A stretch of 64,000 nt of DNA from Paramyrothecium sp. XJ0827 (taxonomy: Eukaryota > Ascomycota > Sordariomycetes > Hypocreales > Stachybotryaceae). Positions 30,453 to 43,085 of this stretch are shown here, one piece after another. Position 1 is the stretch's first letter. Every line of letters begins with the position of its first letter. The stretch covers positions 2,976,001 to 3,040,000 of the forward strand of contig JAJFPB010000005.1 of the NCBI GenBank assembly GCA_020881915.1, written 5' to 3'. Made by a program: the position numbers and the translations under genes. Under the pieces are notes generated by a model, which worked only from the letters and a program-made list of their open reading frames with translations, ran no database searches and was not told the origin of the DNA.

Positions 30453-32616
30453 CTAGCATGTCCATACACCTACAGTGCCGTCACGCCGGCCTTCCACCAG
30501 ATAACCGTCTCTTACACGTACACGCTCCACAATCGCAGGCGTCTTTTCCTCCTCTGCCTGCGTGATGCCCGCTCCGCAGTCCCATTGGCGCCCCTCAACC
30601 TTGTCGTACACCTTTACAACGTCCTCGCCGGCGGCACTGACAATCCGACGAGCGTCAAACATCATGCTGGTGACGGGATTGTCATACGCATAGGCATCAT
30701 GAATAGACCCCGTTCGCAAATCCCAAATCTGATTACAAAGTTAGTGCTATCCAGGAGCGAAGGAGGATGTGTGTGCTGAAGAAAACATACTCTAATACTC
30801 CTGTCCACGCTGCCTGTTACCAGGTGAACATCATCAAACTGCAAGCATGTCACAGGCCCCGTGTGGCCGACCAGGCTCCGGTGAACTTGGCCGCTCCGAA
30901 GATCCCACAGGCGCACCATGCCATCCGCAGTACCGCATGCTAGTGCTGATTCAAAGACTTGCAGAGCACCAACGAAATCAGCCGAACTCGATTGTGATCG
31001 GCCCGTCGGCCGCCAAGCACCTTCGTTGGTGCTCACGCTGGCCGAAGCTTGCGCTGCCGCCCACATCACATCCAACGTTTGTATGCAGCGACCCTTTTCG
31101 AGATCCCAGTGACGGATGGTCTTGTCTGCTGAGCCTGAGACGAGCGTGTCCCCCCGGAAATGAAGCGCCGTGACTTCGTCTAAATGAGCCTGCAGGGTGA
31201 ATAGAGCACAGTCGTCCATGCTACCCTCGGGGGGCTCGATTGGCTGATCATCGGGGTTTTCGAAAGCAATAGCGTCTTCGTCATCCTCGCCCGGCTGCTC
31301 GGGTTGGTTTCCATGCGGATCATAACTTGACCGACTAAGATCCCATAGTTTGATGGTTGCATCTACCGAACCTGTCGCCAGAATGTTGTCCTCTACCTGA
31401 AGGGTGCGGACGGAAGCCGTATGACCATCCAGGTATCCCATGCACCTGCCTGCATTCAAATCCCAGACGCGAACAGTATCATCCAAAGCAGCCGTCACCA
31501 TGACACCAAAGGGTGCATCAAAGTCCAAAGCGGTGATGTTATCTCGGTGTGCACGGATCTCGCGGATGTTGGACCCAGGTTGGAAGTGTTCGTGTAGGAT
31601 GGGCATGGATTTCCGACGAACAACCCTCTTTGATTTCCGGGAGGGCGTGCTTGTTGATGAAGGGGGCAACTTCTCGTAGACGGACTGTGACATAAATTCG
31701 GGATCGTGGTCGTCGGCGTCGCCTATCAGATCCTGCTCCTCTTTGGTGGTCGTGTTCCGAGCAATTTCCTCCGCCTCATCAACCAATGCCTGTGCCTCCT
31801 CCAGCCGAGCCTCGACATCCATTACTGCGCAGTGTCAGCCTTGTAGATGGGGTGATGCAGACAAGAAACCTACTGTCGTGTTCCAACAAGGCTTCCTCCT
31901 GTTCGAGGCCAGCTAGCCTTTCCAGGATAATATTGCGCATGCCTTGCAGGTTTGCGATCTTGTTGTCAACCTCGCGGATCTCGCTGCTGCTCATGTTTTT
32001 GCGCACAGCCAGCAGCTCAAATTCGTGCATCATGGCAGCCTTTTCCTTTCTCAGCTGTACCAGCTCCTTCGGCGCCTCCTGGCCCGGCGCACCATCGTCG
32101 ATCATTTTTCTGCCCCTCGAAACGCGGCGCCAGTGCTTCTTGCCCTCGTCGGTGAGTTGCGGCATTGTGGCCTGGAAGCCTTGGAAGAGAGAGTACGTGT
32201 TCTCATCCTCTGGAATGTTGACCAATAGTTCGTCCGGCAGACTCGTCAAGGCCCGATGCTGGATCTCGGTGGTCGATAGGCGGGAACGCACCATGTCTGT
32301 CGGCGTCGTCCTGGCCATCGAGAACATGCTGCGCTGCACCGTTGGCCTCTTGAGCTGCTGCTGGACCTGGGCCATGGCAGTCTTGTAGTGGCCGCCGCGC
32401 GGCAGGCTCTGGCCCAGTATCAAATGGTCGGTCGCTGTCGTCAATTTGCGACTGAAAGCCTCCAAGCCCCGTGTCTTTGCGCGCATTCCCGTCAGTTCTC
32501 CATCTGTCACACGACGCCGCCAGGTGGTGCGGTATGCATGCACCTACCGAGATGATGGACTGGTCATCGTCTCCTCCATCTTCGGGGAACCCATAATCAT
32601 TGACTTGACCAGCCAT
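30453..32616 (-). CDS. MDV1: Mitochondrial division protein 1 (WD40 adaptor)
   Basis: Adaptor on the mitochondrial outer membrane that links Fis1 to the dynamin Dnm1 in fission. Four exons: 32616-32548, 32474-31874, 31824-30791 and 30728-30453, 659 aa, close to fungal Mdv1 proteins. The N-terminus carries the Fis1-binding helical region ([23 protein letters not shown]...[10 protein letters not shown]). A coiled coil at ~155-225 ([13 protein letters not shown]...[18 protein letters not shown]) serves dimerisation. Seven WD40 repeats follow from ~290 to the end ([36 protein letters not shown]). Intron 1 (32547-32475) uses an AAG acceptor; a CAG acceptor 29 nt upstream would lead at once to a stop. 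The other introns have GTAGGT and GTATGT donors and CAG acceptors. It is divergent from chorismate mutase. Confidence 0.96.
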
Positions 32617-33309
32617 AGCCCAAGGGACGAGCCGCAAGCTGCAGCTGATCGTTGAGAGTTCGGGCTCGCCAGCGCTGCGTGGGATTGGAATGAGGCTGTT
32701 TCGGAGAAGGGATGTTCTGGGTAACTGGGGAAGAAAGATTTCCCAGGGTCGAGATGGACGTCGAGCAATTCTCAAAATGGACTATGACGCGCTTAGCTGC
32801 ATTGACACACCATGACAAGCCATTTACGTCCTGTCGAGGAGCTTGTTATGCACCAAAGCTTCCCCAAGGACAGGGGTTGGGGCGCTGTAAATGCACGACA
32901 GCACCCCGTACCTAGTGTGTTCCTGATTGGCCCCATTCGCACGGCAAGATGGCTTGCCTTATGCAATTAGTACAAGTACTTTGCTTTTGGCAGTGAGCAG
33001 AAAGGCTAAGCAAGTACCTTGTCAATTCTGGCTGCACCTGGGAGCCCTTGCTGCGGTTAATGTCCCGAGGGCAGTCACTGGCAACTGAATTGCGGCCGGG
33101 ATCGGACCTAAAGTTCGGCGTACAGCTACGGAGTACTAGCGACATCAACTTGTGAAGCTGTCTCGCAGCTAGTCACAACTTCTTCTGTGTTATGGATTAA
33201 GACCCCTCAGAGTGATTGTCTCAGAGCTTACATCCACCGCCTCCTCAATTGCCCTTGGCCAAATCTCTTCCTCCCTTTCCAGCTCCATAACCAGCAAAGA
33301 TCGTGAGCC
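32617..33309. promoter_or_regulatory. Bidirectional promoter region MDV1 / ARO7
   Basis: Only 693 bp separate the divergent start codons of MDV1 and chorismate mutase, so both promoters must lie here. I found no TGACTCA-type CPC1/Gcn4 box by eye. No gene lies within. Confidence 0.6.
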
Positions 33310-34209
33310 ATGGATACCGTTATTGATATGGGCGATCCCACCGCGGCGCTGGATTTGGCACAGATTCGCTTCCAATTGATGTCAGTCACCAGGGCAATTA
33401 CACATGGGACACTTGGCTGAATGATATATAGTCGTTTGGAAGACACAATCACTTTCCACCTCATTGAAAGAGTGCAGTTCGCTCTGAACCAGGTCCGCGT
33501 CGCATTCCCCATCATCCGATCTGTTGCTAACCTGATACACTAGACCATCTACCAACCCGGTGCGCTTCAGATTCCCGATAGCAACCTGAGCTTCCTGGAT
33601 TGGTTCCTGCGTGAACAAGAACGACTGCAGTCCTTGATCCGCCGGTATGAGTCGCCGGACGAGTATCCGTTCTTCCCAGACGCGATCCAGAAGCCCTTCC
33701 TCAAGCCCCTCAACTACCCTCCGATCCTGTACCCCAACGACGTCAACGTGAACGACAAGATCAAGCAGTTCTACATTGAAAAATTCCTGCCCGCCGTGTG
33801 CCCTGACTTCGGCCACAAGGATCGCGGAGAGACGGAGGAGAACTACGGCTCCGCGGCCACCTGCGACATCATGTGCTTACAAGCCATCTCGAGGAGGATT
33901 CATTTCGGAAAGTTTGTGGCCGAGTCCAAGTTCAGGTCCGACGAGGAGAACTACATACGCATGATCAAGGCCGAGGACAGGGAAGGAATTGCTGCATCTA
34001 TTACAAACAAGGCCGTGGAGAAGAAGGTGCTGGAGCGTCTCCGTCTCAAAGCTGAGACCTACGGTAGGGATCCTTCGGTGGTCGACGGCGTGCAAGGCCC
34101 CAAAATCAATGTGGACGCGGTTGTCGCCATGTATGAGGACTTTGTCATCCCCCTGACCAAAGAGGTTGAGGTCGAGTATCTGATGCAGAGGCTACTCCCA
34201 ACGGCGTAA
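33310..34209 (+). CDS. ARO7: Chorismate mutase
   Basis: Converts chorismate to prephenate, the branch step to phenylalanine and tyrosine. Three exons: 33310-33380, 33432-33492 and 33544-34209, 265 aa, the normal length for the fungal AroQ all-helical allosteric enzyme. Introns are 51 nt each: GTCAGT...TATAG and GTCCGC...ACTAG. Landmarks: [14 protein letters not shown] across intron 1, [31 protein letters not shown], and the C-terminal [11 protein letters not shown], which carries the Thr and Glu matching yeast active-site Thr242 and Glu246. The yeast enzyme is activated by Trp and inhibited by Tyr; the same is likely here but is inferred. The start ATG ([16 protein letters not shown]) has good family likeness. 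It ends 32 bp from the stop of convergent BCP1. Confidence 0.97.
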
Positions 34210-34241
34210 TTTGTGTTGATTATTTTCTTCCTTTTTCAACT

Positions 34242-35158
34242 CTATTGCGGTGGGCTTAGATATTCTTGGACTGCCTGGATAGCGCCCTGTAGCTTGTTCG
34301 CTTCGATAAGGATCATATACCCCTTAGACTTGACTCCCAGTTCCTGGAAGGCCCGCTTGCTGTCAGCCACTGCGTCCTCCTGCTTCGTGTACTCAAAGCT
34401 GCCGTGAGCCAGCGCATGCCTCTGGAGCATCTCATCCTCCACATGGAAGTAGAACTGGCCTGGCTCCCCTTTTGCCTTTTTCGACTTCCTGTCACCAACA
34501 TCCAGCGTCGACTCAACCTCCTGGTACACCTTTGAGAGGATGAGGTAATGCGAGAACTCGTAGGGCTCCTTGTCCTCCACAGCGGCCTCGATCTCGTCAA
34601 CGAGCATGGAGTACAGAGGCGGCGCAATCTCGCTGGGCATGTTGATCAGACGCTCTGACAGCACCAGAGCCACTTGCTTGCCGCTGGTGAGGAGCCCGGG
34701 AACCACAGACAGTGCGTCGTTCGTCTGGGCCTTTTCGCCAAGGTACTGAATCATGTCCTTGATGGGGTCCTTCTCGCGGTGCTCGTGGATATTGAGAGCC
34801 GTCATCATAGCATAGGGGTCCGTAGACTTGCCGTCGACCTTGACGGTGGAACCAATGGTGGGTTGTGACAGGATTAGGTCGGCAAGCGCAGACATGTTGA
34901 AAAGAGTAGCATCGACATCAAGGAGCTGCCGCATCAGCGACTTGATCCCGTGGAAGTCTACCTCGGGATCGAAATTGAACCATTCGAAATCTACGTTCAC
35001 CATGTCGAAATCCTGAAAAGAGTCAGCGCCGCTTGCTGTTGGGCAAGGTCGCACCAACTCACCTCATCGTCACCGCTGTCGGCATCGGCCATCTCCACAT
35101 TGGCATCCGCCGGAGGGGCCTCCTTGCCGTCGACCTCTCTTGTCCTCTTCTTTCCCAT
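34242..35158 (-). CDS. BCP1: Bcp1/BCCIP family protein
   Basis: Nuclear protein; yeast Bcp1 is a chaperone for ribosomal protein uL14 (Rpl23) and is needed for Mss4 export. Two exons: 35158-35063 and 35012-34242, intron 35062-35013 (GTGAGT...TTCAG), 288 aa. The basic start MGKKRTREVDG is followed by an acidic segment (~20-32) and then the conserved BCIP domain: VNVDFEWFNF, DFHGIKSLMRQLL, a central KDMIQYL, and PGQFYFHVEDEML. The C-terminal KGYMILIEANKL is typical. It converges with ARO7 (32 bp between stops) and is divergent from VPS17. Confidence 0.95.
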
Positions 35159-35675
35159 ACTGGCTGAGTGAAGGGAATCTAACACAGCTTGTTGGTGGTT
35201 ACTGTAGAAGGAGAATTGCTGTCAAGAGAAAACCCAGGGAAACAAGTATAAGTGAGTGCGGATACTCATTCATGAGATTTCTCTGCTGGACAGCCATAAA
35301 TTTTACTGCCCATGCCCCGCACTAGTCTAGTAATGGAGCGATAAGAGCTTCGCGGCGCCTATTTAAGCGCAATCAGGTGCGCCTGATGCGCCAATGGGCG
35401 GGAGCCCTGCTGGGGGCACTACTACGTAGTACTTAAGCCCCCCAAGCGACCGAGCTGCCTGGACCTTGCGTCAGCGACCAGCCCGCCTCCCGCAATCGAC
35501 ACTCACCACTATTTGGCTGCCCGTGGCATTGCGCCGAGTATCGCTTTCTGTCGGGGAAACGGCGCACATACTCTGACGGAACCAGCTCTGCACCGTCCGG
35601 ACCGTCTATACCGCTCTAGCTGCCTAGCATTGTCTTACTATCATCTCCATCGGGCGAACCCCGAGCCATATCACC
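35159..35675. promoter_or_regulatory. Bidirectional promoter region BCP1 / VPS17
   Basis: 517 bp between divergent start codons. It includes the leader of each gene and a GC-rich middle (35350-35480) with GCGCC words. No separate gene. Confidence 0.6.
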
Positions 35676-37591
35676 ATGGACTATTCCACGCCCATCATTG
35701 AAGGCGACGACGCCGTGGGAGCATCTCCTTGGGGCAGTTCCCCAGCCTCTTCGCCTCAGCATACCCGAACGGGCTTTGCAACCGCTGCTACCGAATCAGC
35801 ACCCGCTCCCTTTCCCTTCAGTCCCACCTCATCTAGTGGGCTCAACCCGGCCGGTGAAGCGGAGCCTTTGCAACGCGCGGCTCCCGCAGATACCGCCGCC
35901 TCGGGCAATGAAGCTCCAGACACACCTTCAGCGACGCAAGACCCTAGGACAGAGTCGCAATCTGCCTCTGCTGAGCATTCGCAACCGTCTGGCCATGCTG
36001 CTCAGCCTCCCTCCCACGGACCCTCGGATGGCCACGAAGCGCAACCAGGCCAAGGACAGCGGACTCAGCGTCCAGCTCAGCCGCAGTACAGGCTCCAGGC
36101 CAAGATCACGGGCCTTGAGCGCACGGGGAAGAAGGATCCTGTTCTACGATTCGACGTTCATGTAAATGCTCTTCGGCCGATATCTCATTGGGAAAATGCT
36201 GACTTGACAGACCAACATCCCTCGATTCCGAACAACGCAGTACCGAGATGTTCGACGCCTACACTCAGAATTCGTCAAACTTGCAGACCACCTGATCTCG
36301 GCGAACCCAGACGCCTTCGTACCCGCCGTGCCTCCCTCGATTACGTCTGCAGGTGCTGGAACCGACGAGGATGAATCGCGGGTCAAGGCATTGATGCAGC
36401 GTTGGTTCAACTACGTTTGCAGCAACGAGACATTGATGAAGGACGACGAGATGGTGCTTTTTGTGGAAAGCGACTTCGGTTACAGCCCTCTTGTAAAGAT
36501 GAAGCAGCCAGCTACCGGCGTGCGCAGGAAGATACTGAAGCAGTTCGCGCCTCCTCCTGACGAGACACCAGAGCTCGCCGACGCACGACCAGCTGTCAAG
36601 CTGTTTTACCTCGGCGCCATGGATGCGGGTCACAAGGTCGACAAGCTTGTCAAAGCTCGGAGAGGTCAGTTTGGTCGACTCGTCCGGCTTCACTCTTACA
36701 TGGCTAATCTTTTTAGGGCTTGGGCTTTCGGAATCGGACTACGGCGTAAAACTTGGAAACATGCATGTTCAGGAACCCCATCCTGGCCTGGCTAACGCCT
36801 ACAAGAAGCTGGGCAGGGTCGTCCAGACTGTGGGCGACTACCATGCGGCACAAGCAACGGCCGAGGCCACGACAATCGGCGACCCGTTCCAGTACCATTC
36901 CCAGGATGCTTTCATTGTCAAGGAAACACTCACGAACCGTCAAATTCTTATTCGAGAGTTTCTGCAAGCGCAAGAAGCAACAAGGAATAAAATGAATGCT
37001 GCTGACCGATTGAAGGCCAGCTCCAGCGTTCGACGGGACAAGGTGGATGAGGCGATCGCGGCTTTGGATGAAGCGCGGCAAACCGAGACTAACCTGTACC
37101 ATAAAACCACCAAGGTGACCCAAAATCTGGTTCAGGAGCGTCGCAAGTGGTTTGCAAGGACCGCAAGCGACCTACGCCTCAGCATCAGGGAACTTGTACT
37201 TCGCGAGATTGAGGCCGAGCGGCGGACGCTCGCGCTCCTCGAGAGCGTTCGCCCCGATATTCGGTCCATCGATGCGTCGGGTGGCCTGAGTCGTCTCGGC
37301 CGCGAATCCCATCCGACTGTGCGTCGTTCCAGCCTCGCGGCCAGCCAAGGGCCCAAGGGCGACTCTTGGAGTGGTGTCCCGCGGCGCTCTGACGCCACTA
37401 CGCGAACGCACTCGAGCAGTCTCATGGGGAAGCTACCTGAAGAGGGCGATTCCCAAGAGGCAGAGGAGTCAAGCCAGGGCCGGCTTGGCTCGAGCGGCCG
37501 CGCAGGCCCGCCCGGCGCGAACGACGAAGATGACGAGGATCGTGTTGATGCTAGAAATGCGGCAAGTCGGCTGGCAACCAGCACATTCTAA
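35676..37591 (+). CDS. VPS17: Vps17 retromer SNX-BAR subunit
   Basis: Membrane-curving subunit of retromer, paired with Vps5 for endosome-to-Golgi recycling. Three exons: 35676-36161, 36211-36664 and 36717-37591, 604 aa. Introns are 49 nt (GTAAAT...GACAG) and 52 nt (GTCAGT...TTTAG). The first ~135 residues are disordered Pro/Ser/Gln (MDYSTPIIEGDD, SPWGSSPASSP). The PX domain is at ~138-265 (YRLQAKITGLER, RFRTTQYRDVRRLHSEFVKL), followed by a linker and a BAR helical bundle at ~330-520 (LGRVVQTVGDYHAAQATAEA). The tail is acidic and Ser-rich. As usual for Vps17, the PX pocket differs from classical PI3P binders; I did not check each residue. It is divergent from BCP1. Confidence 0.95.
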
Positions 37592-40500
37592 TTTTTGTTC
37601 ATGATGGCGTAAGCCTTGGTGTTACCTTTGGGAAAGGTTCGAGTAAGCTTTGCTTGATGCGACATCTGTAGGTAGATTTATCAAAATGCTTTTGTGCCCC
37701 CGAAACCATGCTCCCTCTCGTCGCCGTACCTTTTGCGCTGGCAATCTCTGCAACTCGCATCGCGACGGATTGCGCAATATCCGAAGACCGGACTTCACAC
37801 GGTAGCCTTCTCACGGCCGAAGGGGTTCCCACCGTGGTGGCAGCGGTGTGTTAAGGGTGCTTTAGCACCATGCAAGTTGCGTCTGCAGGCGCTGGCCCTC
37901 CTCTCAATCCTGCCCTCGCATCACAAAGTGGAGCCGCCATTGTTCTGAGCGGTCTGGCCCACACCCTTGATTGTGCAGGATAGATGCGGTGGCCAGAGAG
38001 GGACAACCCAGTCAGTGGCCGGCACGGGTTTGAAGGTCGCGACATGATGGGCTGCGACCCCGGCGGATTGACATGCGTCAGGAGTCTGACCGGGAGGGGG
38101 GTTTGAAGAGCAGGTAGTGTGAATCGACTTGCATCAGGAACACGAGAGCTTGACCGTTTCAGAGCGCGAGAGCCACAAATTCACATTGCAATGTCGTCAT
38201 ATATCCTCATACTGTTGATCGTGAAGCGGTGTCTTTAGCGTGACGCCATTGGACATCTTCCGAATCGTCTTCTGTCCCTGGCGATGGTTCATGACTAGGT
38301 CATACAAGAGGCTGCCAACTCACATTGCCAACTCACATTGCTAATCGCGTACCACCGTGCGGCCAATAGGGGAGAGATGCAATGTCACGCCGGATTTCGA
38401 CGAAGTAACGCAATAATTGCAATTCTCTTGCCTAATTTCGCAACTCAACGGAGTCAGAACCCGAGGGGAATGACGGCGGCACTCCAATGGGTTGTGGCTT
38501 CGCTGGTGAGCGGTCAGGATCGGCCAGGATGAGGACTGGTTAGAGGATGAGTTGCGTTATCTCCTCTGACCTAGTTGCATCCGGAGAAGATAAGCCGGCC
38601 ACAGGGGAACGGCAACGGCCCAGCCTTGGAGGGTAAGATGCGACACGTCGCTTCTGCGAAGGACTTTGTTTCATCGCGAGCCACATCCAAAGATTTGGGT
38701 AACCAGGGTCTGCGGGGCCATCGTGTTTAGCCGAGCAACTCAGGGCCAACTGAGTCGACGAGTTGACTGTTGCCACTCTAGGCAACCAGAGTGTCCTCTC
38801 TACTTGCTCAAAAGAGAACGGACGACGGCGGATTCGGAAAAGGCGAGCCAAACGACGACCCGTTTCGGATTGAAGTCATGTTCCTAGACGGAAAGGCTCC
38901 AAGTCATGGGTTAGTGGATATATGAAAACATCTAGACTAGACGCGGGGCGCCGGGTGCGTTCTCATGGGTGTCGCGTCCGGTAGGCTTCCGCTGCGACTA
39001 CAACAGATCGAGAAACGAAAGAGTTTTGTGATATATGAGCGGGGAGGGCGGATGCAAGCCGTGGAAAACATGTGGCCCGTCGTGCTTGACTTACCACGTC
39101 TTAAGCTCTTTGATATGGCACAGAAGCTGGTAGTGGTAGGGGTCTGGATGGCTTCCGAACCATCCGGATTGATTGATGCCCTTCCCACGGCCTTGCTGCC
39201 CAGCGAATCAAAGAAGAGACATCCCGGCTGTAGACTTGATAGACCGACGATGGTCTTGGCATATGATATCAAAAAGTCAACCAAGAGGAAAAAGAAATCG
39301 GATAATGGGCCGGCGGCAAATGTACTTGAACGCCGGGGCAGGGGGGGGATCTACAGTGGTTGACCCCGGGCTCTCCTTGGCATGATGGCTTGCCATGAAA
39401 GGGTGTCCAGCCACACAATTCATTTGGATCTTACAAGAATAAGATGGTGTAGCACGGTGAGCTAGGGACTGGCGATGCTACCTTGGAATGGTATAAGCAG
39501 CTCGAGAGGAAATTCGTCGTCATGCCCACCGTCTCGGCCCGCAGCCACGCGCGTGCAGTGAACGTGCGCTGCGTGTATGCATGCAACAACCCATCACCAG
39601 CAGATCTGACCCAGATGGGACTGCGAGGTTGACGAACCGTGCCCGTAGGGACTGTCCATCAATGGCGCCATTTCTCCAACTGCTCCGCACCGAGACATGT
39701 CGTGGGCGGGCGTACACCGGGATGCGATGATTGTGCTGGCGATGCAAGTCCGCCTCCGTGGTCGAGTGGAAGCTGCAAATCCCGAGTCGTTCTGCCGCCG
39801 CCATATACGTCTCCAGGTTGTGTGGCTGGCAACCATTGATTGCCTGGCCGAGTCTCGCCTAGCGGCAAGTAGCGAAGGAGGGGTCTATCTTGTGTAGGTT
39901 GGAGTTTAAGTGATTGACACCTGTCGGTTGCATTGATTGGGTTGCGGATTCTCGCCGCTGCGTCTACGGTACAACGTCGCTATAGGATTATATGAAAGAT
40001 AATCGGTGATGGACGACGATACACGAAATGGATACGGTGATTGGCCAAGTGACGTGACCGAGTTTTGCATGAGTCTTCATACCTCTGGCCGGCTCGGCGG
40101 ATGAGACTCGTCATGCTCCCCCCTCGATGTGGAGGATGAGACGGAAGGAGAAATGAGCAGCCTTCCCCAACTCGACACGATACCCCAAGTAACAGGGCGT
40201 CTTCGGTTCAGCGTCCCGAGGCCTAGCACGACGTGAACGTGAAAGAGGCGTAGGCCGGTCGTGATTCCTACCTTGTGCATCAAAATGGGGCTAGAGACGA
40301 AGCAAACATGTCGACGGATATTGGTTTTCCGTCTGTTATCTCCAACGGTCCTTGAACCGGCGCAACGGATGGCGAGAATAGCGAAGATCCACCCAGGCCC
40401 AGAGCCAGGGGGACAAGGGTCCGTCCAGTGGCTCCGAGCGCCGGCAGCACCCATATGCACTTGAAGCTGCTGGAGTGAGTCAAGTCAAGTCCCGTGCAGT

Positions 40501-42039
40501 CCAGTCCCGTCAGGGTACGGACGTAGATAGTAGTCTATACTTGCTGTTTCGATGATGTGATGGATGGGCAACAAGCGCTACGCGATAGGGTGGAGAGCGG
40601 GCTTCGTGTGCTGAATGGCCTTGAGCTGCGACCTCGGGACGTTCCAGATCCATGGATGGTACGGCCAGGGTCTTTGTTTGGAGAAAGTAGGGGAAGAAGG
40701 AGGGGAAGCGGAAGAAAACGACAGCCACAGTTGAACCTAGGTTCTGTTAGGCACTAGGCCAGGGGTCCAGGGAGCCCCTCTGGCAGCCACGACGCAGCAC
40801 TTCCCACCTATCAGAGTGCCCAAATGCACCTCTGCACTCTGCACTCTGCACCTCTGGGGCACCTCTGGGATAAGGACCGCTAGGGCACTCGCTTCCTGAT
40901 ACATGCCATACGTACCTACCTTTACCTTACCTTACGTTCCCACGTTACGGGTATCACCACCTGCAAGGCATTTCGTCGGACGGAGCTCCGCACACACAAG
41001 CGATGGGGGCCTGGTTTGAAGAAATTGGGGAGATTTTGCCGCCTTGGTCTTCATGGGAGGGTGTACCCGCAAAGGTGGCGGGCATGGGCTTGCATGACCT
41101 CGCCAAGGCTTGCAAGAGAATCCCTTCGGCAACCATCAGCCTGTTTGATCACCATTTGAACAAAAGGTTCGGTTATCGGCTAAGATCCGTCGACTTTGCC
41201 AGACGGCTATCGAGATCAAGCATCACGAAACCACCTGCCGGCGGCAGTGAAAATCGGCGGGTAGATACGTCCGCTCTTCTCGCTGCCCTTCGTTGCAACA
41301 GGTGGTGGTTGCGCCCTCTTCCAACACCATCCATGAGAACCGCATGTGTCCGAAGGTGGTCTGGCGGTGTTGCACGCGCCTACGGAAAACTGTCCGGTTC
41401 TGCAGTCGCCCAATGCCTGGCCGAGGCAGTGGTGTAAGGGCCCATCGGGTCGTAGGTCAGAGCATCGTGCATTCCTCATTATCTGGCGAGGGCTCGCAAA
41501 CTGCAGGGCGACAGCGAGGTTGCATTGGGGCAACAAGCCTGACACGCGCATGGCTCTCCGCCCCATCCTCAGTGAGATGGCACATCGCACCTTGCATTTG
41601 CCTTGCTTCCTAACCTCTTACAGCCTGCCACCAAACCAAGGAATCCCAAGGACACAGAAGCCGAGATGCGCCGTGGTCGACCCGGTCTGGCTCGCCGCTC
41701 ACCGTCTCTCCTCTTGCTCGTCAACGCCCGTTACCAGACACACGAAGCATGGAATAACCTGGCTCTTCTTCTCTCTTTACTCACGCCCATGCACACGCCT
41801 CCCCCGCCCGCCACACCAGCGTCAGATTAAGCTACTGTACGTTGTCGCACCGGTATCCACCGGGCCTGCAGTCAAGTCCAATGAGTTCCCTGGTCGTCGC
41901 CTCCCACCCATCTCCTCATCTGAAGTTTTCTTGCTCTCGAAATACCTAGCTGGAATCACTCATCTCTTTCGGAGTGTGCAGGAGGCATACTCACGTACGA
42001 GTCAAGGATCTTGTCCAATAAAACTTGCTAATCTCAAGG

Positions 42040-42420
42040 GTACAAAGGCTCTCTAGTTAATTGTACTATGTTAGAAGTCCCAGCAAAATCTTAAAGCTAC
42101 AAAGAGCTACATTGCATATACTACAATGATGAACGAGATCGGGTTTTAGCTGCGGGCTTTGACGATGCTGATTTCCCGTTGATTTTACTAATAAGAGTTG
42201 GAATTCAGCGTCGGGACTAAGAGTTCGGGGTTGTTGCTGTAACCACGGCCATAGCTGACTACGTGCCTTACTTATCCTTATCCCGAGTATATGAATAGCA
42301 GTTCGCCTGGTATAATATCACTAAGATTGTAATGCCACAGTAATTTTATTGTAGGCCAATCTAAAGTAACTTGATGTACTGATGCCAATTACCTTACTAA
42401 ACTCCATGGAGACTTCCAAG
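42040..42420. other. AT-rich island, possibly a decayed repeat
   Basis: This segment is visibly AT-richer than flanking DNA, with many TTACTAA, TATAAT and TTATCC words and no frame of note. It could be an old, point-mutated transposon remnant, but no terminal repeat or coding trace is visible. Confidence 0.3.
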
Positions 42421-43065
42421 AGTTGGGTCGAGTCGTGTCAATTACTTAGTTGGGGAGCACCGTATCCTAGGTTAGACCTCTGGCCGTTCCGTTGCGGAAT
42501 CATGGCCGAGCCAGCGACCAGGGGGGACCCCTTGCCTTGCCGATTGCTATGCAGACCCTCATGCGCTTCGGTACCCACCAAGCGCGCGTGGTATGAGATT
42601 GGCCGAGAACTGTCGACAAGCGTCGGGCCTGGGTACGTCTCTTTTGGGTCGACGGGATGGGGACTATCTGGCACTCGGGACTGCATGCTCCATGCCATGC
42701 CTTGTCGTCCTGCGCAGCTTGGCCCCGAGATAACTCATCGATACGTGACTGGGCGGTGCTCGTGCTTCCAGTCAGTTCCCCTGCCTTGCGCACATCGACA
42801 AGGCCTCGCCATGATTGACGGGCAGGATACCTTTCACGTAACCCGTTCACTCAATGATCCATCAAGCACGACCAAGACAGGATAGTCTGGCTGTCTACTT
42901 AAAGGATGTGGGTTGGCTAACGGTAGGACATGGCATGCCTACTCCCAGGCTGCTCAGAGCAAAGCGATAAAGTCCCCTCCCCTCCGCCCATCTTTCGTCG
43001 TCGACTGTCCCCTTGACATCCATTCTTGTTCTCGCCAGCAGGTGTTTCGTTTGCTCCGTCTTGTT

Positions 43066-43085
43066 AGACAGACAGACAGACAGAT
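43066..43085 (+). repeat. AGAC microsatellite
   Basis: Nearly five AGAC units about 250 bp upstream of the dehydrogenase start. Confidence 0.9.

Noticed and set aside
41346..42056. 236-codon plus-strand frame in the gene-poor gap
   Set aside because: Composition is Arg/Pro/Ser/Leu-rich and random-like, the start is not a clear ATG context, and no domain is visible.
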